Shown in pieces: positions 27,201 to 38,977 of a stretch of DNA of 64,000 nucleotides (position 1 is the stretch's first letter; the number at the start of each line of letters is the position of its first letter). Made by a program: the position numbers and the translations under genes. This DNA is from Verpa conica (Eukaryota; Ascomycota; Pezizomycetes; Pezizales; Morchellaceae), in the NCBI GenBank assembly GCA_033030425.1, contig JAUFSD010000002.1, positions 806,001 to 870,000 on the forward strand, read 5' to 3'. Under the pieces are notes generated by a model. The model had not been told where the DNA came from and made no database searches. It saw nothing but the letters and a program-made list of their open reading frames with translations.

Positions 27201-28817
27201 TCGTCCACCAGCACTATCGCCAGATTCCCCAGTTTCTGTTCGGTCTGGCCTTCCACGCCGCCGGACATCAAGTCCCCTCAAACATGAGTATGATCCTTCT
27301 TCACCTTCAGGATCTGACGCTGAAGGCGATGTTGAAGTGGTGGAAGAGGAGGAGGAGGAGGAGGAGGAGGAGGAGCAGGGCGTTGAGAATCAAGACCAGG
27401 TTACGCAAGACGAAGGTTCTTCTGGATCCTCCTCTTCCTCTTCGTCTGAAGATGAAGATTCCGATGATGCAGTTTCTATCTGTTCCGAAGAAGAGGATGG
27501 TGATTATCCCCCACCAATGCTCTCAATTCCCAGGCGTATCTCGAAAGAGCCATCAGGTGTTATTCAGTTGCCAAGGCAGCGGCCATCGTCTGTGTCGCTA
27601 GCGAGTACTCCAACAATCGCAACAACTACTACGCAGGCACCTATCCCAACCCTGAAATTCCGGGCTTTTGTGTTCTCATGGGCGACCAGCCAGTGGGAAA
27701 AAGTGCATCCATCCGAGTGTAGGATACTTATAACCCCCGGGAATATTGAGGGTCTTCCATATTCATCACCTCCTGGAACTCCAAACTCCCAGGGCGCGGT
27801 GAAAGATAAAGCCTCTTTGGCCCAAAAATCATCAGATAATAACCTAGAGGCATGCATGCCAATATTCACTCTGGAACTCACTCCTGTTACCCCAGTACGA
27901 CGTGGCACGGCTGTCGACATCTCGATCCGCACACCAAAGAATTCTAAATTTGCTGGAACGAGTCTTATGCTTCGATGCCGGTCTCCAGCTGAATGTGAAT
28001 CGCTATATAACAGCATCAATCTGAACCGGATCTACCCTGCTAATTTCCAAGCACCGTCAACTTTACTGAGCTCCCTCGTGGTATCGGAGATGGGAGCAAG
28101 CGAGGCTTCAAACGATGATAACAGTAACGTCAAACGAGGCTGGGGAAGCTGGGGCAGATCCAAGACCTACCGTGTTGGGACCACTAGCGCTCCAGGGAGT
28201 GTTGTTTCTTCTGGCCAATCCGAGACTAGTAATTCCTCGGTATTTGGGCGTTTCCTCCAAAAGAATGGCATGCTCAAGAACTCGCAACTCTCTATAGCAT
28301 CGACATCATCGAGCAGCACAAGTGGCGATGGCTCCCGTACTGTTGTACCAGATGGGATACCAATCTTTAAGATCCGTTTATACCGCCGCGAGAATGCATC
28401 TAAATGGAGAGATCTCGGCAATTCTAGACTCAGTATCCTCAAACCTCCGTCAAATCATAAGCGTCCTAATGCTACCGGCGAGGAAAAGAGAATTATTGCT
28501 ACAAATAAAAAGGGAGGTGTTGTTTTGCTAGATGTTGTCTTAGGGGAGTCATCGTTTGAACGTGTTGCAAGAACTGGAATTGCTGTGAGCGTTTTAGTTG
28601 CTGAAGGTGAAGAGAATGGCACAGGCGTTCCAGGAGATGTTGGAGGCCTTGGTGCGAAGAGTGTTGTTTATATGATGCAGGTACGTCAAATTCACTCTAA
28701 TATCCTTCGAATAATCATTTGTTATCCAATACTGACTTATATTTCTCTTTTTTACAGATGAAAGGAGAAGCGGAGGCAGCGTACGTTTTCTCCATTGTCG
28801 GGAAATTGAGATATTAG
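21218..28817 (+). CDS. Giant charged protein with DH-like and PH-like regions
   Basis: Exons are 21218-25636, 25753-28680 and 28758-28817 (GT-AG introns of 116 and 77 bp, the first with an ACTAACC branch site), giving 2468 residues. The first 1200 residues are low-complexity: a Ser/Pro-rich head, three copies of a DDGIR motif (about residues 255, 324 and 442), and a Glu/Arg helix at about 488-728. A Dbl-homology-like region follows at about 1265-1480: EIVPEEVRYMRELRTLVEDV resembles the first DH helix, and LLKRPLVRLKILAKLFK resembles the last, with the intron just after it. A PH-like beta region follows (about 1545-1660), then a disordered acidic tail and a final short fold. Fungal proteins of this layout are, to my recollection, annotated as DH-domain or 'SRm160/300 splicing coactivator' proteins. 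GEF activity is not shown. Confidence 0.82.
22680..23400 (+). repeat. Glu/Arg/Lys low-complexity helix-coding tract
   Basis: Within the giant DH/PH-like gene, about 240 codons are almost only Glu, Arg, Lys, Gln and Leu, with EREREREK-type runs. The DNA is strongly purine-biased (GAGAGA/GAAAGA), so the complementary strand shows long spurious Ser/Leu/Phe ORFs. The tract is expected to form a long charged helix. Confidence 0.85.
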
Positions 28818-31800
28818 TGCTACTTATAATTCTTTTTCTTTTTTTGTTGGGGGTACTGGGGGATATGTTTGATTTGGATGCGACATACCCCTTCATATTC
28901 GTGTTATTTTTTATTATCTTCATTTTGGAAAGGTCACGATAGTGGTTACTGGAGTTTAGGCATTTGGGAAAGGGACGTGGAGTCGTTTGCTTTATATTTT
29001 TTGCTTCTGTTTTGGGGATTTCTTTACTTTTACAATCATTGTGTATGGTTTGGTTGAATCTGGTGGGGTGGCCTTCGCTAGGAGTTTCTTTTCTTTTTCT
29101 TGATGCGATACCTTGACTTGCTCTCTAGTCTCCTTTAACCTTAACTTATATTTATTATTTTGTCTTTCTTACATTCAGAGAACTTATGTGTCTCAGAGTT
29201 TTAAGGCGTACCTAGCATCTCCTATCTACTGTGTGGTTTTACCATTCGACTACAGTACACTTCCGCTATAAGAATACTCGTTATAAGAATAACCGCTCTA
29301 TAAGAATACGGTGCACCGGCCCCATAGTCGGTTTAGGGTAGGTTATATACATACGTTATAAGAATAAGTGGTCTATACAGTCACTAGGCAGATATGTTTG
29401 TGATGCGGTTTCAGGTGAGACAGCGCACGGCCCCTGGTGGAAAGCTCAAGATTCACTCAACTTTGTAAATCTACCAAAAAATAAATATTGAGGGTGAAAA
29501 TCTACTATTTAAGATGTAAATATTTCATATTATAAAATATTTTTTAAAATTTGTGCAAGATCCCACCTTATGTATAGCTTTTTTAAAAAATTACTAAACT
29601 GTGCCTAAAAATTTTAATTCTACCGCCGAGACTAATTTCAATACCAATTGGTTTATAATAAATTTTGAAACAGGTGGGGGAGGAAGCTAAGGCTAATTCC
29701 GTCATCTGAAACCGCATCCTGCCTAGTGACTGTAAGAATATGAAATTTCGGTCCAAAGAGTATTCTTATAACAGAAGTCTACTGTATATTATTCTTGTTA
29801 TCTGTCTTATCATAAGCTATTGTCATATGCGTTGTTGAACTAGAAATCACGTGCTTGTATTTGTTCTACTATATGTTCGAGTGATCTATGATGATCTCGG
29901 CATGAATTTCTCAGATAATCTCTCTTTGTATAAAACTAGATATAGCCACCGGAATCCTTAACTAAAAAGTCTTGGGTGTTTATTTTTTTTTTTGGGGGGG
30001 GGGAGCTTTATCTTGAATGATCGCTCTGTTCAAGGCACACACCCTCAACAAGGCATTGTAGCGGGACAAAAACATCTGGTCATACATACCTGTAAGTACG
30101 ACTAAAAAATGCACATGTAAATACAATAAACACGAGTATGAAGAATTAAACCAGAGAAGAACAGACTATAACAGATACCCCCAGTTGCCATTCCTTAAAA
30201 AAACATCGTATTTGGAATATACAAGACAAAATAGCAAAAGTTCCTCTCTACCAGCACAAGGCAATACAGGACTTGAGAGTACATACATCTTTGTCGTGGT
30301 TTGAACGTGTGGCTATCCGCAATCGGTGCGAGGTTTCTTTCGTTGGGAGACCGGACCTCCCGTGAGTAAGGTGTATTTGTGCGTATTTGGGTACCTGGGC
30401 TGTCCCTCTTTCTCCTTGTCTCACAATCTTATCAAGATTTTTAAAAAGAGCTTTAGGCAATTTGAGCGACAAAACCTTACTACCTCGCTTTGCGGAGGAG
30501 CCTGTGGCGTAATGAGTCTGTGCACTAACTATTTGACTATTCTATTGAGAATGATGAACATTCGACTATTTTATGATATTTAATCACCCCTCTTTGGCAT
30601 ATTACGTGCAGCCTGCAATGATTCTGTAGGAGAGGAAAAGTATGCGGCGACCGACATGATAACTAAGCGCCTTATTGTGATTTAATTGAGCCTATTCATA
30701 GCTGGTTTAATTTTCTTGTTCATATGTTGCTTTATGTACTTATACACTTATGCTTACATGAATGTTTTTGTCGACCTATCATCCATATACTATACGCCTG
30801 GTATACCGCATTGGTCGATTAAAAGAGGTTCTTGTATAACGGGTGTTGGATCATATTCACCATGGTTTAAGGAAACTTTGTCATTTAGTTCTAGTGGTTT
30901 ATATTGTACGATCGAACACCTTGTGGTTTACTGTGTCACTTTATGCTATAGAGTATATTGAGTCTCGAATAGGGTGACAGCATAGGTGTAACCACTCTAT
31001 TAATAAAATATGGGGGTAAGTAATATAGACCCTCTAGTAGGCGTTTGAGCCGGTGAATCAACCACTTATCACAATACAAAGCCTGTGGGCCCTATAATAT
31101 GTGTATTTAGGTTAAATATAACTTAGGAACTAGAATAGTGGGAAGGAAGCAGGATTAAAAAAGTAAGGCTGAGTATATAGTACTTGGACTGAAGCAAAGT
31201 ATTGTCAGTTGGTTCATTGAAACGTGCCACAAACCAGATCTGTTATTGGGCAATACTAAATCTCACCCGAAATATATGCGTTCATTGTATATATTTGTTT
31301 GACTCCAAGCACAACTGGTACATGTAATTCAATCCATATCCATTACTTTCCCGACAGAAATCGGTAACTAAAACATTACTAATATGCAAGGAATCGACGA
31401 CTAGCAGGCCTACTAGCAAGGAAGGAACTGATGACCTTATAGATTTGTCGATAGATAGAAACCGGGTAACTAATCAGGCTAGGGCTATGATCGAGAAGCA
31501 AGGAAGTGTCAGAGTTATAAAGGGGCTCGAGAAACTAGCGAGTACGGCTGCAGTATATGTAGGTATCAGTTAATTTTATAAAAAATCCTCACACATATAC
31601 CTATCCCTTTCTCCCGCATATGTACTGTAAAGGCTACAGTGGCACGAACCCTGTAAATATCCATGCTACGATGATCTCATCTGGTGTCATGAGGCGCTAT
31701 ATATGTGTAAAGTCCTTACACAAATTTATTCCCTGGAGGAGCTGTTTTAGCGTAGGACTACAGAGAGTATAAGTATCTAGTACCAGACATATCTTCACTT

Positions 31801-31880
31801 CTTCTTCGTAAAAAGTCCACTTTACAGTCTTTCGTTTTCACTAAGTTTCTATAGCTTTCATTGCCACAAAGACGTACGAA
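28818..31880. other. Intergenic region with a transposon relic
   Basis: About 3.1 kb between two plus-strand genes. It contains the 3' flank of the DH/PH-like gene, the pogo-like element at 29253-29784, a T-tract followed by a G-tract near 29982-30003, and one TACATGTA at 31319. The ORFs at 30248-30961 show no family likeness. A TATA-like element and the start of the sulfotransferase-fold gene lie at the right end. Confidence 0.6.
29253..29784. mobile_element. Non-autonomous pogo/Fot1-like DNA element (MITE)
   Basis: The left end CAGTACACTTCCGCTATAAG and the inverted right end CAGTAGACTTCTGTTATAAG match at 16 of 20 positions and both continue AATACTC. The element is flanked by TA on both sides (29251-29252 and 29785-29786), as expected for Tc1/mariner-pogo insertion. 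Inner inverted repeats are perfect: CAGTCACTAGGCAG (29378-29391) against 29719-29732, and GATGCGGTTTCAG (29402-29414) against 29706-29718. TATAAGAATA occurs five times, at 29267, 29282, 29299 and 29357, and inverted at 29761. There is no transposase ORF. The family assignment rests on end sequence and TA duplication only. Confidence 0.78.
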
Positions 31881-33248
31881 ATGCAGAAGCCAATCTTTCT
31901 TGCAACACATCCCCGCTCATGCTCAACTGCATTCGAGAGGGTGATGATGACCCGCTCCGATGATGCATTGGTGTGTATCCACGAGCCATTCGGAGATGCT
32001 TTCTACTATGGCCCTGAGAGGATGGGGGAACGATTCTTCGGTGATGAAGAGAAGGAGGCGAGGGCTAAAAGTGGATTTGGAGATGTTACTTATGGAAATG
32101 TTGTAGACAAGATCGAGGAACAAAGAGTCGATGCAGAGAAGGTTAGCAAAGCCCCTAAAGATCTGTCCTATTTCCTGTCCCTGGAATAAAGATTTGGTTA
32201 TTACCTGGTTAAGTTTCTACCTTCGGCTTTCACCGATAACGAGTTAGCTGCAAAAAATCTTGACTCCATCATCTCTTTGATCCCTGCAAGCTGCTATCCC
32301 ATTGTAGTTAGAGAGTGCAGGGTATTTGCTAACGGCCATTGTCCCCGATAGGAAAACAAGCGAATATTCATTAAAGACATTACGCATTATCTTCTTCCGC
32401 CAAACCCGTCGGAAAATCCTGCTAAAATTCCACCGTCCCTAAGTCTTGGAACTCACAAGAAAAAGGGCTATGGCACCAATGGAGTAGGTGCAGCCAACAG
32501 TAACGGGAACGGGCATGTCAATGGAGCTTCCAACGGCTACAAGCAGAATGGCACAAACGGCGTAACTAACGGTTCTGAGAAGAACGGGACCAACGGAAGC
32601 GTCGAAGATGAGGATGTCAACAACCCAACAGTTCTGCCACTCCGTATCCTCAGGAATTACCAATTTACGTTCCTGATTCGCCACCCCCGCCGTGCTATCC
32701 CATCATACTACCGCTGCTGTATTCCGCCTCTATCAGATGACACTGGGTTTGACCATTTTATGCCTTCAGAGGCAGGTTACCGTGAGCTCCGCGAGTTCTT
32801 CCAGTATCTATGTGAAAAGGAGTTGGTCAGTTTGGAGAACCTTTGTGTAATTGACGCAGATGATTTGCTCGATAAGCCAAAAGAGGTGATGCAGAAGTAC
32901 TGTGAGAGTATCGGATTCGATTTCAAGGAGAGTATGCTCGGATGGGGAGAGGGTGGGGAGTGTTGTGATAAGTTTGAAAAGTGGAAGGGGTTCCACAATG
33001 ATGCGATTGGGAGTGTTGGGTTGAAGCCTAGGGAAAATGTAGGACCCCCACTATTGTTACCTGCATTGGAGTCCTAAGCTGTGCTAATAATTCCTTTGGG
33101 GATAAAGAGGCAGGAAAAGACCGAGGAAGAGGAGTATAAAACCTGGGTGGAGAAATATGGGAAAGAGGGTGCAGATCTTATCAGGGAGACTGTTCAGGCA
33201 AACCTGAAGGATTATGAGTACATGAAGCAGTTCAAGATAATTGTTTAG
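31881..33248 (+). CDS. Sulfotransferase-fold (P-loop) family protein
   Basis: Exons are 31881-32141, 32352-33038 and 33114-33248, giving 360 residues. The start carries FLATHPRSCSTAFERV, which corresponds to the 5'-phosphosulfate-binding loop of sulfotransferases (PRSGST type). FLIRHPRRAIPSYYRC in exon 2 corresponds to the 3'-phosphate-binding RxPxxxxxSxY segment. The C-terminal part (FKESMLGWGEG...KWKGFHNDAIGS) matches the fungal branch of this family, often labelled P-loop NTPase or sulfotransferase family. The real reaction and acceptor are unknown. A disordered Asn/Gly repeat insertion occupies about residues 110-150. The first intron uses a weak GTTAGC donor and is the longest here (210 bp); it was chosen because IEEQRVDAEK then joins ENKRIFIKDITHYL in frame. 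Confidence 0.8.
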
Positions 33249-33656
33249 GCGTTAAAGGATACCCCAAGCTACAGCAGAGGTAATGGGTTGGGTTATTTCT
33301 TTTACTTAGAGTGTTATTTTCCTTATACATAGTAATCAACCAGTCCTAGAGTATACGAGTAGAGTAGACTACAAGACGTCTACCTGAGACCGCATTATGT
33401 AGAACGATGATCACCGTTGACAGCTGAGCGCTGGCCGTTGGGTAGACAAGGTGTCACCACCCACATGACGCAGGCGTCGGTGACGTTATTGCCAAGACAC
33501 CGCTTATTCAGCGATCATCAACTAGTGTTTCTGTTTGGGCAGCTGCGATCTTGTGCTCCGCCAACTCGGCTTCGCGACATCACTCATCAGCACCTTCCAT
33601 CATCCAGCAGAACCCCTCCATCAATACAGTCTTTTTCCCAACATCATCCTCGAAAC
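33249..33656. other. Intergenic region upstream of ATG27
   Basis: About 0.4 kb holding the 3' flank of the sulfotransferase-fold gene and the ATG27 promoter/leader. In-frame codons run open from 33417 to the ATG27 ATG, but the signal peptide fixes the start at 33657. No other element is seen. Confidence 0.6.
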
Positions 33657-34953
33657 ATGCGGTACAGTCGGCATTTACCTACGCTCCTGGCACTCCCGTC
33701 CCTAGCCCTCGCCAGCTTCTCTTGTGAGGTCGCTCGTGATAATATTAAGTTCGACTTGAGCCCGTTGAAAGGCGCACACTCTATCACCCTTGACCCCCAG
33801 GACGAGTATCCATTTGTAAGATCTTTGCCTGTGCTCGAAGTCACATACGATGCTAACAGGCCATATGCAGGTAAGAAATATCACCTGGACTATAAATCCG
33901 TGTGGACCTATAGGCAAGGAAAAGAACAGACCCCCGGAAGAGCAGTGCCCAGCTGGAACTCAAGGTAACTTCTTCTCTGCTAAATCAGCCTTTATTTTTG
34001 ATCTCTTTTGCTGATTTATCGATCTGTATAGTATGTGGGATCGAGCGTGTATCTGTGGCCGGAGAGGAGCTCCTAGCAGTCATTCCAGTAGCTGGTGATA
34101 TCAATGGCCGCAAGACGGATGTGAAAATTACACGTCTCAAGACTTCCGAGGCCCATTCAGATCAAGGAAAGGAAGGGCTCCGAGTCGTCATTCACGGGGG
34201 CTCGTACTTGAAAGTGGAGCAGCAGGCAATAGTCGAGTTCATATGTGACCCGGATAAGACGGGGCTCGAAGGGGATGAGCCCGAAGATACAGAGGAGGGA
34301 GGTGATGACAAGAAGAAGGATGATGACAAAAAGAAGGATGGTGATAACAAGGAGAAGGATGGTGATAGCAAGGAGGGTGATAGCAAAGAGAAGAGGGAGA
34401 CGAAGGACCGAAGCTTGAAGTTCATCAGTTATAATACTGATGCCGAGAGCGACAAACATACCTTGAGGCTGGAGTGGAAGACGAAGTATGCATGTGAATC
34501 TTTGAGTGGAGGGGATGGAAATCCGGATTCCGGCAGCAGCTGGGGTTTTTTTACTTGGTTTATCATTATGTAAGCCGCAGTCATCTCATATTTAGAAAGA
34601 GGTACTGACAAAAGACACAGTCTATTCCTTGGAGTTGCCGCATACCTAATTTTTGGCTCTTGGTTAAATTACAACCGGTATGGAGCAAGAGGGTATTACC
34701 CCCACTTCCCCCAAATCTCTCTAAAATCCCCCCATAAGCCCTGACCCTTCTTCATGACTTGCTTTATTTCAGAAACACATTTAACTCCCCTATTCCTAGA
34801 AGATTTACGACTAACGCAAACGCTAGCTGGGACCTACTCCCACACAGCGACACAATCAGAGACGTCCCATATCTGCTTAAGGACTGGTCGAGAAGAGTTA
34901 TCGGTACGTTGCAAGGAAGAGGTGGAGGAAGGGGTGGTTATAGCGCTGTTTAA
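33657..34953 (+). CDS. ATG27: Autophagy-related protein 27
   Basis: ATG27 is a type I membrane protein that cycles between Golgi, endosome, vacuole and Atg9 vesicles, and supports Atg9 traffic. Five exons (33657-33815, 33871-33964, 34032-34569, 34621-34692, 34773-34953) give 347 residues. A signal peptide covers about residues 1-20. The lumenal MRH-like domain shows NITWTINPCGPIG, EEQCPAGTQVCGIERV and the later CD and YACES cysteines. One membrane helix (about 257-280, ending LIFGSWLNYNRYG) is followed by a short tail ending GYSAV. In yeast Atg27 a C-terminal YSAV tyrosine signal directs sorting, so the tail is conserved. The first intron is decisive: reading through GTAAGATC loses the NPCGP motif. 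A Lys/Asp-rich insert interrupts the lumenal domain. Confidence 0.93.
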
Positions 34954-35681
34954 ACAATTGGAGCTGGTGCGGGGTTTTATACTTATTCCATTCATCTTTT
35001 CCTTCGGTCATCTTGGGGTAGCTTTTTTTTCATCTCTTCTATTTCATTTCTTCTCATTTATGAGCGAGGTATATGCGTGGCTGGTTTTGATGGGTATATC
35101 AGAAGTTGTTTCTTTTTCCCGCATCAGATACGTTTTTCCCAAATGGAGCTGGTCTTGCTCACCCCGTGGACTTATCTTAGTTAAGGTTTAGGGGAGAAAT
35201 GTTTTCTGTGGAGGCTTTCTATTATTTTTTTCTTTTGATCACTGGTGGCAACTAGAAGGGTAGCAATCTATATTCTGCGTGGGACTTGATTGAAGCAGTA
35301 GGCTGTGAAAAATTCCGTGGGAGGTACTATATATCTGGGTATATAAAACTAATGGTCTGGCGAGTGGATGGCGGCAGCGATATACGTATTTTCTCTAGCA
35401 GAGTCTGTAAAATGATTTATTACCGAGTGATTATCTATGATGTGTCTGTAGGAATTATTTCAGTCGTATTATGGTAGCTTGAAGACGCCTTCTACGCGTC
35501 TAAGAAATCAGTAATGATAATGGATCTGAAGTACAATCATCTGGGTCTATTGGTATCGAACAAAAAAATTATATTAAGGGAAGTCTAGTTATAAATATGG
35601 TAAAGCCAACTTCTCTTAAATTATACGTGAGATCAACAAGTAATACAAGATAATCCATTCCAAATTCTCTTCTATAAATCA
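34954..35681. other. Convergent intergenic region
   Basis: About 0.7 kb between the stop of ATG27 and the stop of the SMP-30-like gene. Short ORFs at 34754-35191 overlap ATG27 in another frame, and one lies at 35286-35477; none is supported. No terminator-like structure stands out. Confidence 0.6.
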
Positions 35682-36683
35682 CTAATGTATTGACACCCTC
35701 ACAATATTAAACGGCAACTTCGGAATCAACCCATTCTGAAAATTCGTAACCAAAAGATCATCCCCGTCCCATGCAGCCGTAGCAGGCAAAATCAGCAACG
35801 GACTGGTAATCTGACGAAGCGGCGTTGCCTCCAAATACGGCTCCTTGATCTCAATCACATTAATAAAAACACCAAGTGAAATATTCGAATTCACCGAATA
35901 CAACAGTGATCCGCGTAGAAGCAACCCATCGGTATTACCAATCTATCCCAACCATTTAGTTTCTTCATTAAATACAGAGAACAAAAGGGGAGAGGGGATA
36001 CATACCGTCTTCCCACCTAGATCAATAGGAGTAATCTCCCTCGATGCCAAACAGATCCTAAAAATCGCCCGTTCACCCCAATCCCCAACAATAAGATATC
36101 GCTGATCAGACGTCACGACGACTCCATTCGCATTAAAGTTCGACTGGTACTTAAACTCTGGAAACAGTGACGTGAACACCCCCAACTCCTGATCAACATC
36201 ACCACGGAGTTGTTTCCGCGTTATATAATATAGGTACGGCTGCGCCGAGTCAGTAACGTATACAGCACCATCATCGGCAACCGCTAGGTCGTTGAGGAAT
36301 GTCCCGTTGATCTTGTTTTTGAAACGATGTAGGAGGTTGCCGGTTGCTGTGTCGTAGACGAAGAGGATCCCAGAGGGCCCGCCGGCGACGTAGAGGCGGC
36401 CACTGTCGTCGACTTTCATACCGGCGATAATGGGGGTTCCCTCCGCGCTTGGGGGGATGAAGACTTCGACGTTGGGCTTGCGGATGTCCCCGCGGAAGAT
36501 TGTGCCGTCGGTGAGGGAGCCGGTGTAGAAGTATGGGGAGTTGGGCTGGCGGGCAACTCCTTCGGGGAAGGTGTTGTTTCCGGGGATAATATAGGAGTCG
36601 ATAGGTGGTGAATGGGGGAGTGAGGCAGCTGGTGAAAGTGCCAGGAGGGTGATGAGTAGGGTAGTGAAGCTGAGGGAAAGCAT
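35682..36683 (-). CDS. Secreted SMP-30/gluconolactonase-like beta-propeller protein
   Basis: Exons on minus are 36683-36006 and 35942-35682, giving 312 residues. A clear signal peptide (about residues 1-21, LLITLLALSPAASLP) points to export. The body is a six-bladed propeller type: VARQPNSPYFYTGSLTDG, GMKVDDSGRLYVAGGPSG, NDLAVADDGAVYVTDSAQPY and NGVVVTSDQRYLIVGDWGE are repeated blade patterns as in SMP-30/gluconolactonase-like proteins. Conserved Asn and Asp of the metal site (NDLAV, NGVVV) appear present. The 63-bp intron joins DLGGKT to IGNTDGLLLRGSLLYS in frame. Fungal members act on lactones or are of unknown function; no substrate can be assigned. Confidence 0.85.
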
Positions 36684-38977
36684 TTTTGTCTATGGTTGGG
36701 TTGTTCTCGGGAAAGCAGGCCGGTTCTTGTTCTTACTGGTGGTGGTTCTCATCGTGAGGGTATGTATGGGTTTTATATTCCAAGGACTTTCAACTACTTC
36801 CTGTCAACGGGCTTCTGTCCGCCCATATGCTAGTAGTGAATGTACATAGAATTCACAGTGAATTACTAGAGCAGCCAGGAGAACTTCTAGCATTACAAAT
36901 ACCCATCGGTACTGGAGATAAGAACAAGCCAGGAGTATATTTATAAGCTTTGTAGAAACGGGCTGGGAGCGAAATTAAAATACGCAGGGTATCTGTGGGG
37001 GTGTTTTCAGAGCTTAAGTACTATCCCATAATGCGGTGAAGCTGGCCTACGGATGGGGGCCAGGCTTTCCCATTGGTCACCCCGGATTTTACTGTGCATT
37101 AAGCCACCGCCAAACTGGGGGGGGAGCATTTTCCACCGGACTGTTTTGGGCATTTAACCCCATATGCTGTATTGAAGCTTAACTGGATTACAGGTACTCG
37201 GTAGTTTATAGCAACCATACTTTAGAGTATTGGGGCTTACTAATGTTAATACGCGTATTGCGCGAGCGTGCGAGTTCCTACCCAGGGTTTATATATGACA
37301 TGCATATATGTGTCTAGAAAGGGCTCCCTTGTGGGGGTGGCTGCGACAGTGAAGAACAAAACCCTAGCCCAGGCCCTGAGTCTCTATTAGGGTATCACGT
37401 GGACGGTCTTGGCATTATTTATGAATACAGTACTGCCTGATCTCTCCGCGACTCCTTTTTGTTATATACTGTTAATAGTCGCGCTTAAAAGAGCCTGCAG
37501 AGAAAAGCTAACCTCATTGGTGATTTTTGCTCCTCTATAGAGCTGTCTATAGAAGTTTTCCTTCAAAACTCTCACCCCGATAGGACTACAAAACCACAAA
37601 CCTGGCTAAGAATCAAAGCTAGCAAACCAACAATACATACCTAGGGCTTTTAGCGCGTTCTCTAGAGCGAGTATTGTGAAGTCTGTAGACAGGCTGGTTC
37701 TCTATCTAGCTGATTGATGTCTAAAAACTGTCTACACGAGCGAAAAGAACAGCTATCTAAGAGACTCTAAAACAACGAAAAAGCAATAGAAACATCTAAT
37801 CATATCTAGATCTGACCCGTGATCTAATAAGTAGCGATGACGTGAGGTAAGAAGTCATCGCTGGATGAGTGGTGGTAGTGATTAGATTTTTCCTAGGAGG
37901 CTCATTGCCCACCTAAATTTCATGTACGCCTACACTTTTAGGCTGAATCCAGGCGCTTTTCTCAAGTCAATAAGATATTGGTGTATGACGAGGTACATAG
38001 CAGTTCAGTATCTCAGGGTACTGATTGGTAAATTTTCAATAATTCAAGCCATATTAGAACAAGGTAATCAGACTTTCCCTAAGCGTTGCTACGCCCCCTC
38101 CAGCTGGAATCACCGCCCGCAGCCGAAAGCGGCCACAGCTGTCTGTGGAAAACGGTTATTTCTATGTGCAGATCTTCCTGATGTGAATTTACGAGTAATT
38201 GGCTAGCAATAAGGCAGTGTTTGAGATACTTGGAAGAGCGTGCCTAAAAGTGGCCAGAAACGTTCCCCGTCACACCCTCACCTACCCAAAGATCAAGGTG
38301 CAATATCTATATTTTACAGGGTGCCAAGCCGAGATGAGCGGTACCTTCCAATACCTACATGTACCTGCACTAGTTGCTTAAACGCAGCCAATAAGGTCTG
38401 ACTTGTAGAGAGAATCTTTCCTACATGTAGTTGTAGGATATTTTAGCCAAGAGGAAATTCAAGCTTGTACACATGTATAGTGCGCAAGTACCACCCTTTA
38501 ACATTAATAATCTTGAGCTAGCCCACTAAGGTTAAGGAAATTGGGCCGAGCCTCAATACTATGTGTATTCCGGCAACCCCTGGGTGGAGATAACGAATTT
38601 GTCAGGTACCTGGTATTCGAGATGCTTCAGAAGCTCGTAGAAGTCAAAGTATTGATATAATCCCCGATTAAGGCTGGTATATTACAGGGTTATCGTTTCT
38701 ACTACCTTAGACCATCTAGAAAGTCAATCAAGCAATAACCTCTACCCACTGCCTATTTCTACTTCGACACTTTCTGTACGTGTACGAGTGGTCGCTTACG
38801 AGATTTACCTATAGAGATGTCCCAGTTCCCCAATAAAGTCCATCCTCTGTCTGTACAATTCTTACTAGCTTCGTGACGGGATTGGTGCTCAATCTTACTG
38901 GACAATGTTAGAGTACTGTGTGGACTTAAAATATAACACCCCGGAACCTATATTTACCATACACATTAACCCACCTC
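36684..38977. other. Intergenic region
   Basis: About 2.3 kb upstream of the SMP-30-like gene and downstream of the coiled-coil gene. It holds two TACATGTA palindromes (38356 and 38422). The ORFs at 37922-38206 and 38199-38381 lack any domain or splice support. Confidence 0.6.

Noticed and set aside
33816..33965. Reading ATG27 without its first intron
   Set aside because: The unspliced frame loses NPCGP and CPAGTQVCG and stops after WNSR; GTAAGA, TGCTAAC and GCAG give a clean intron.
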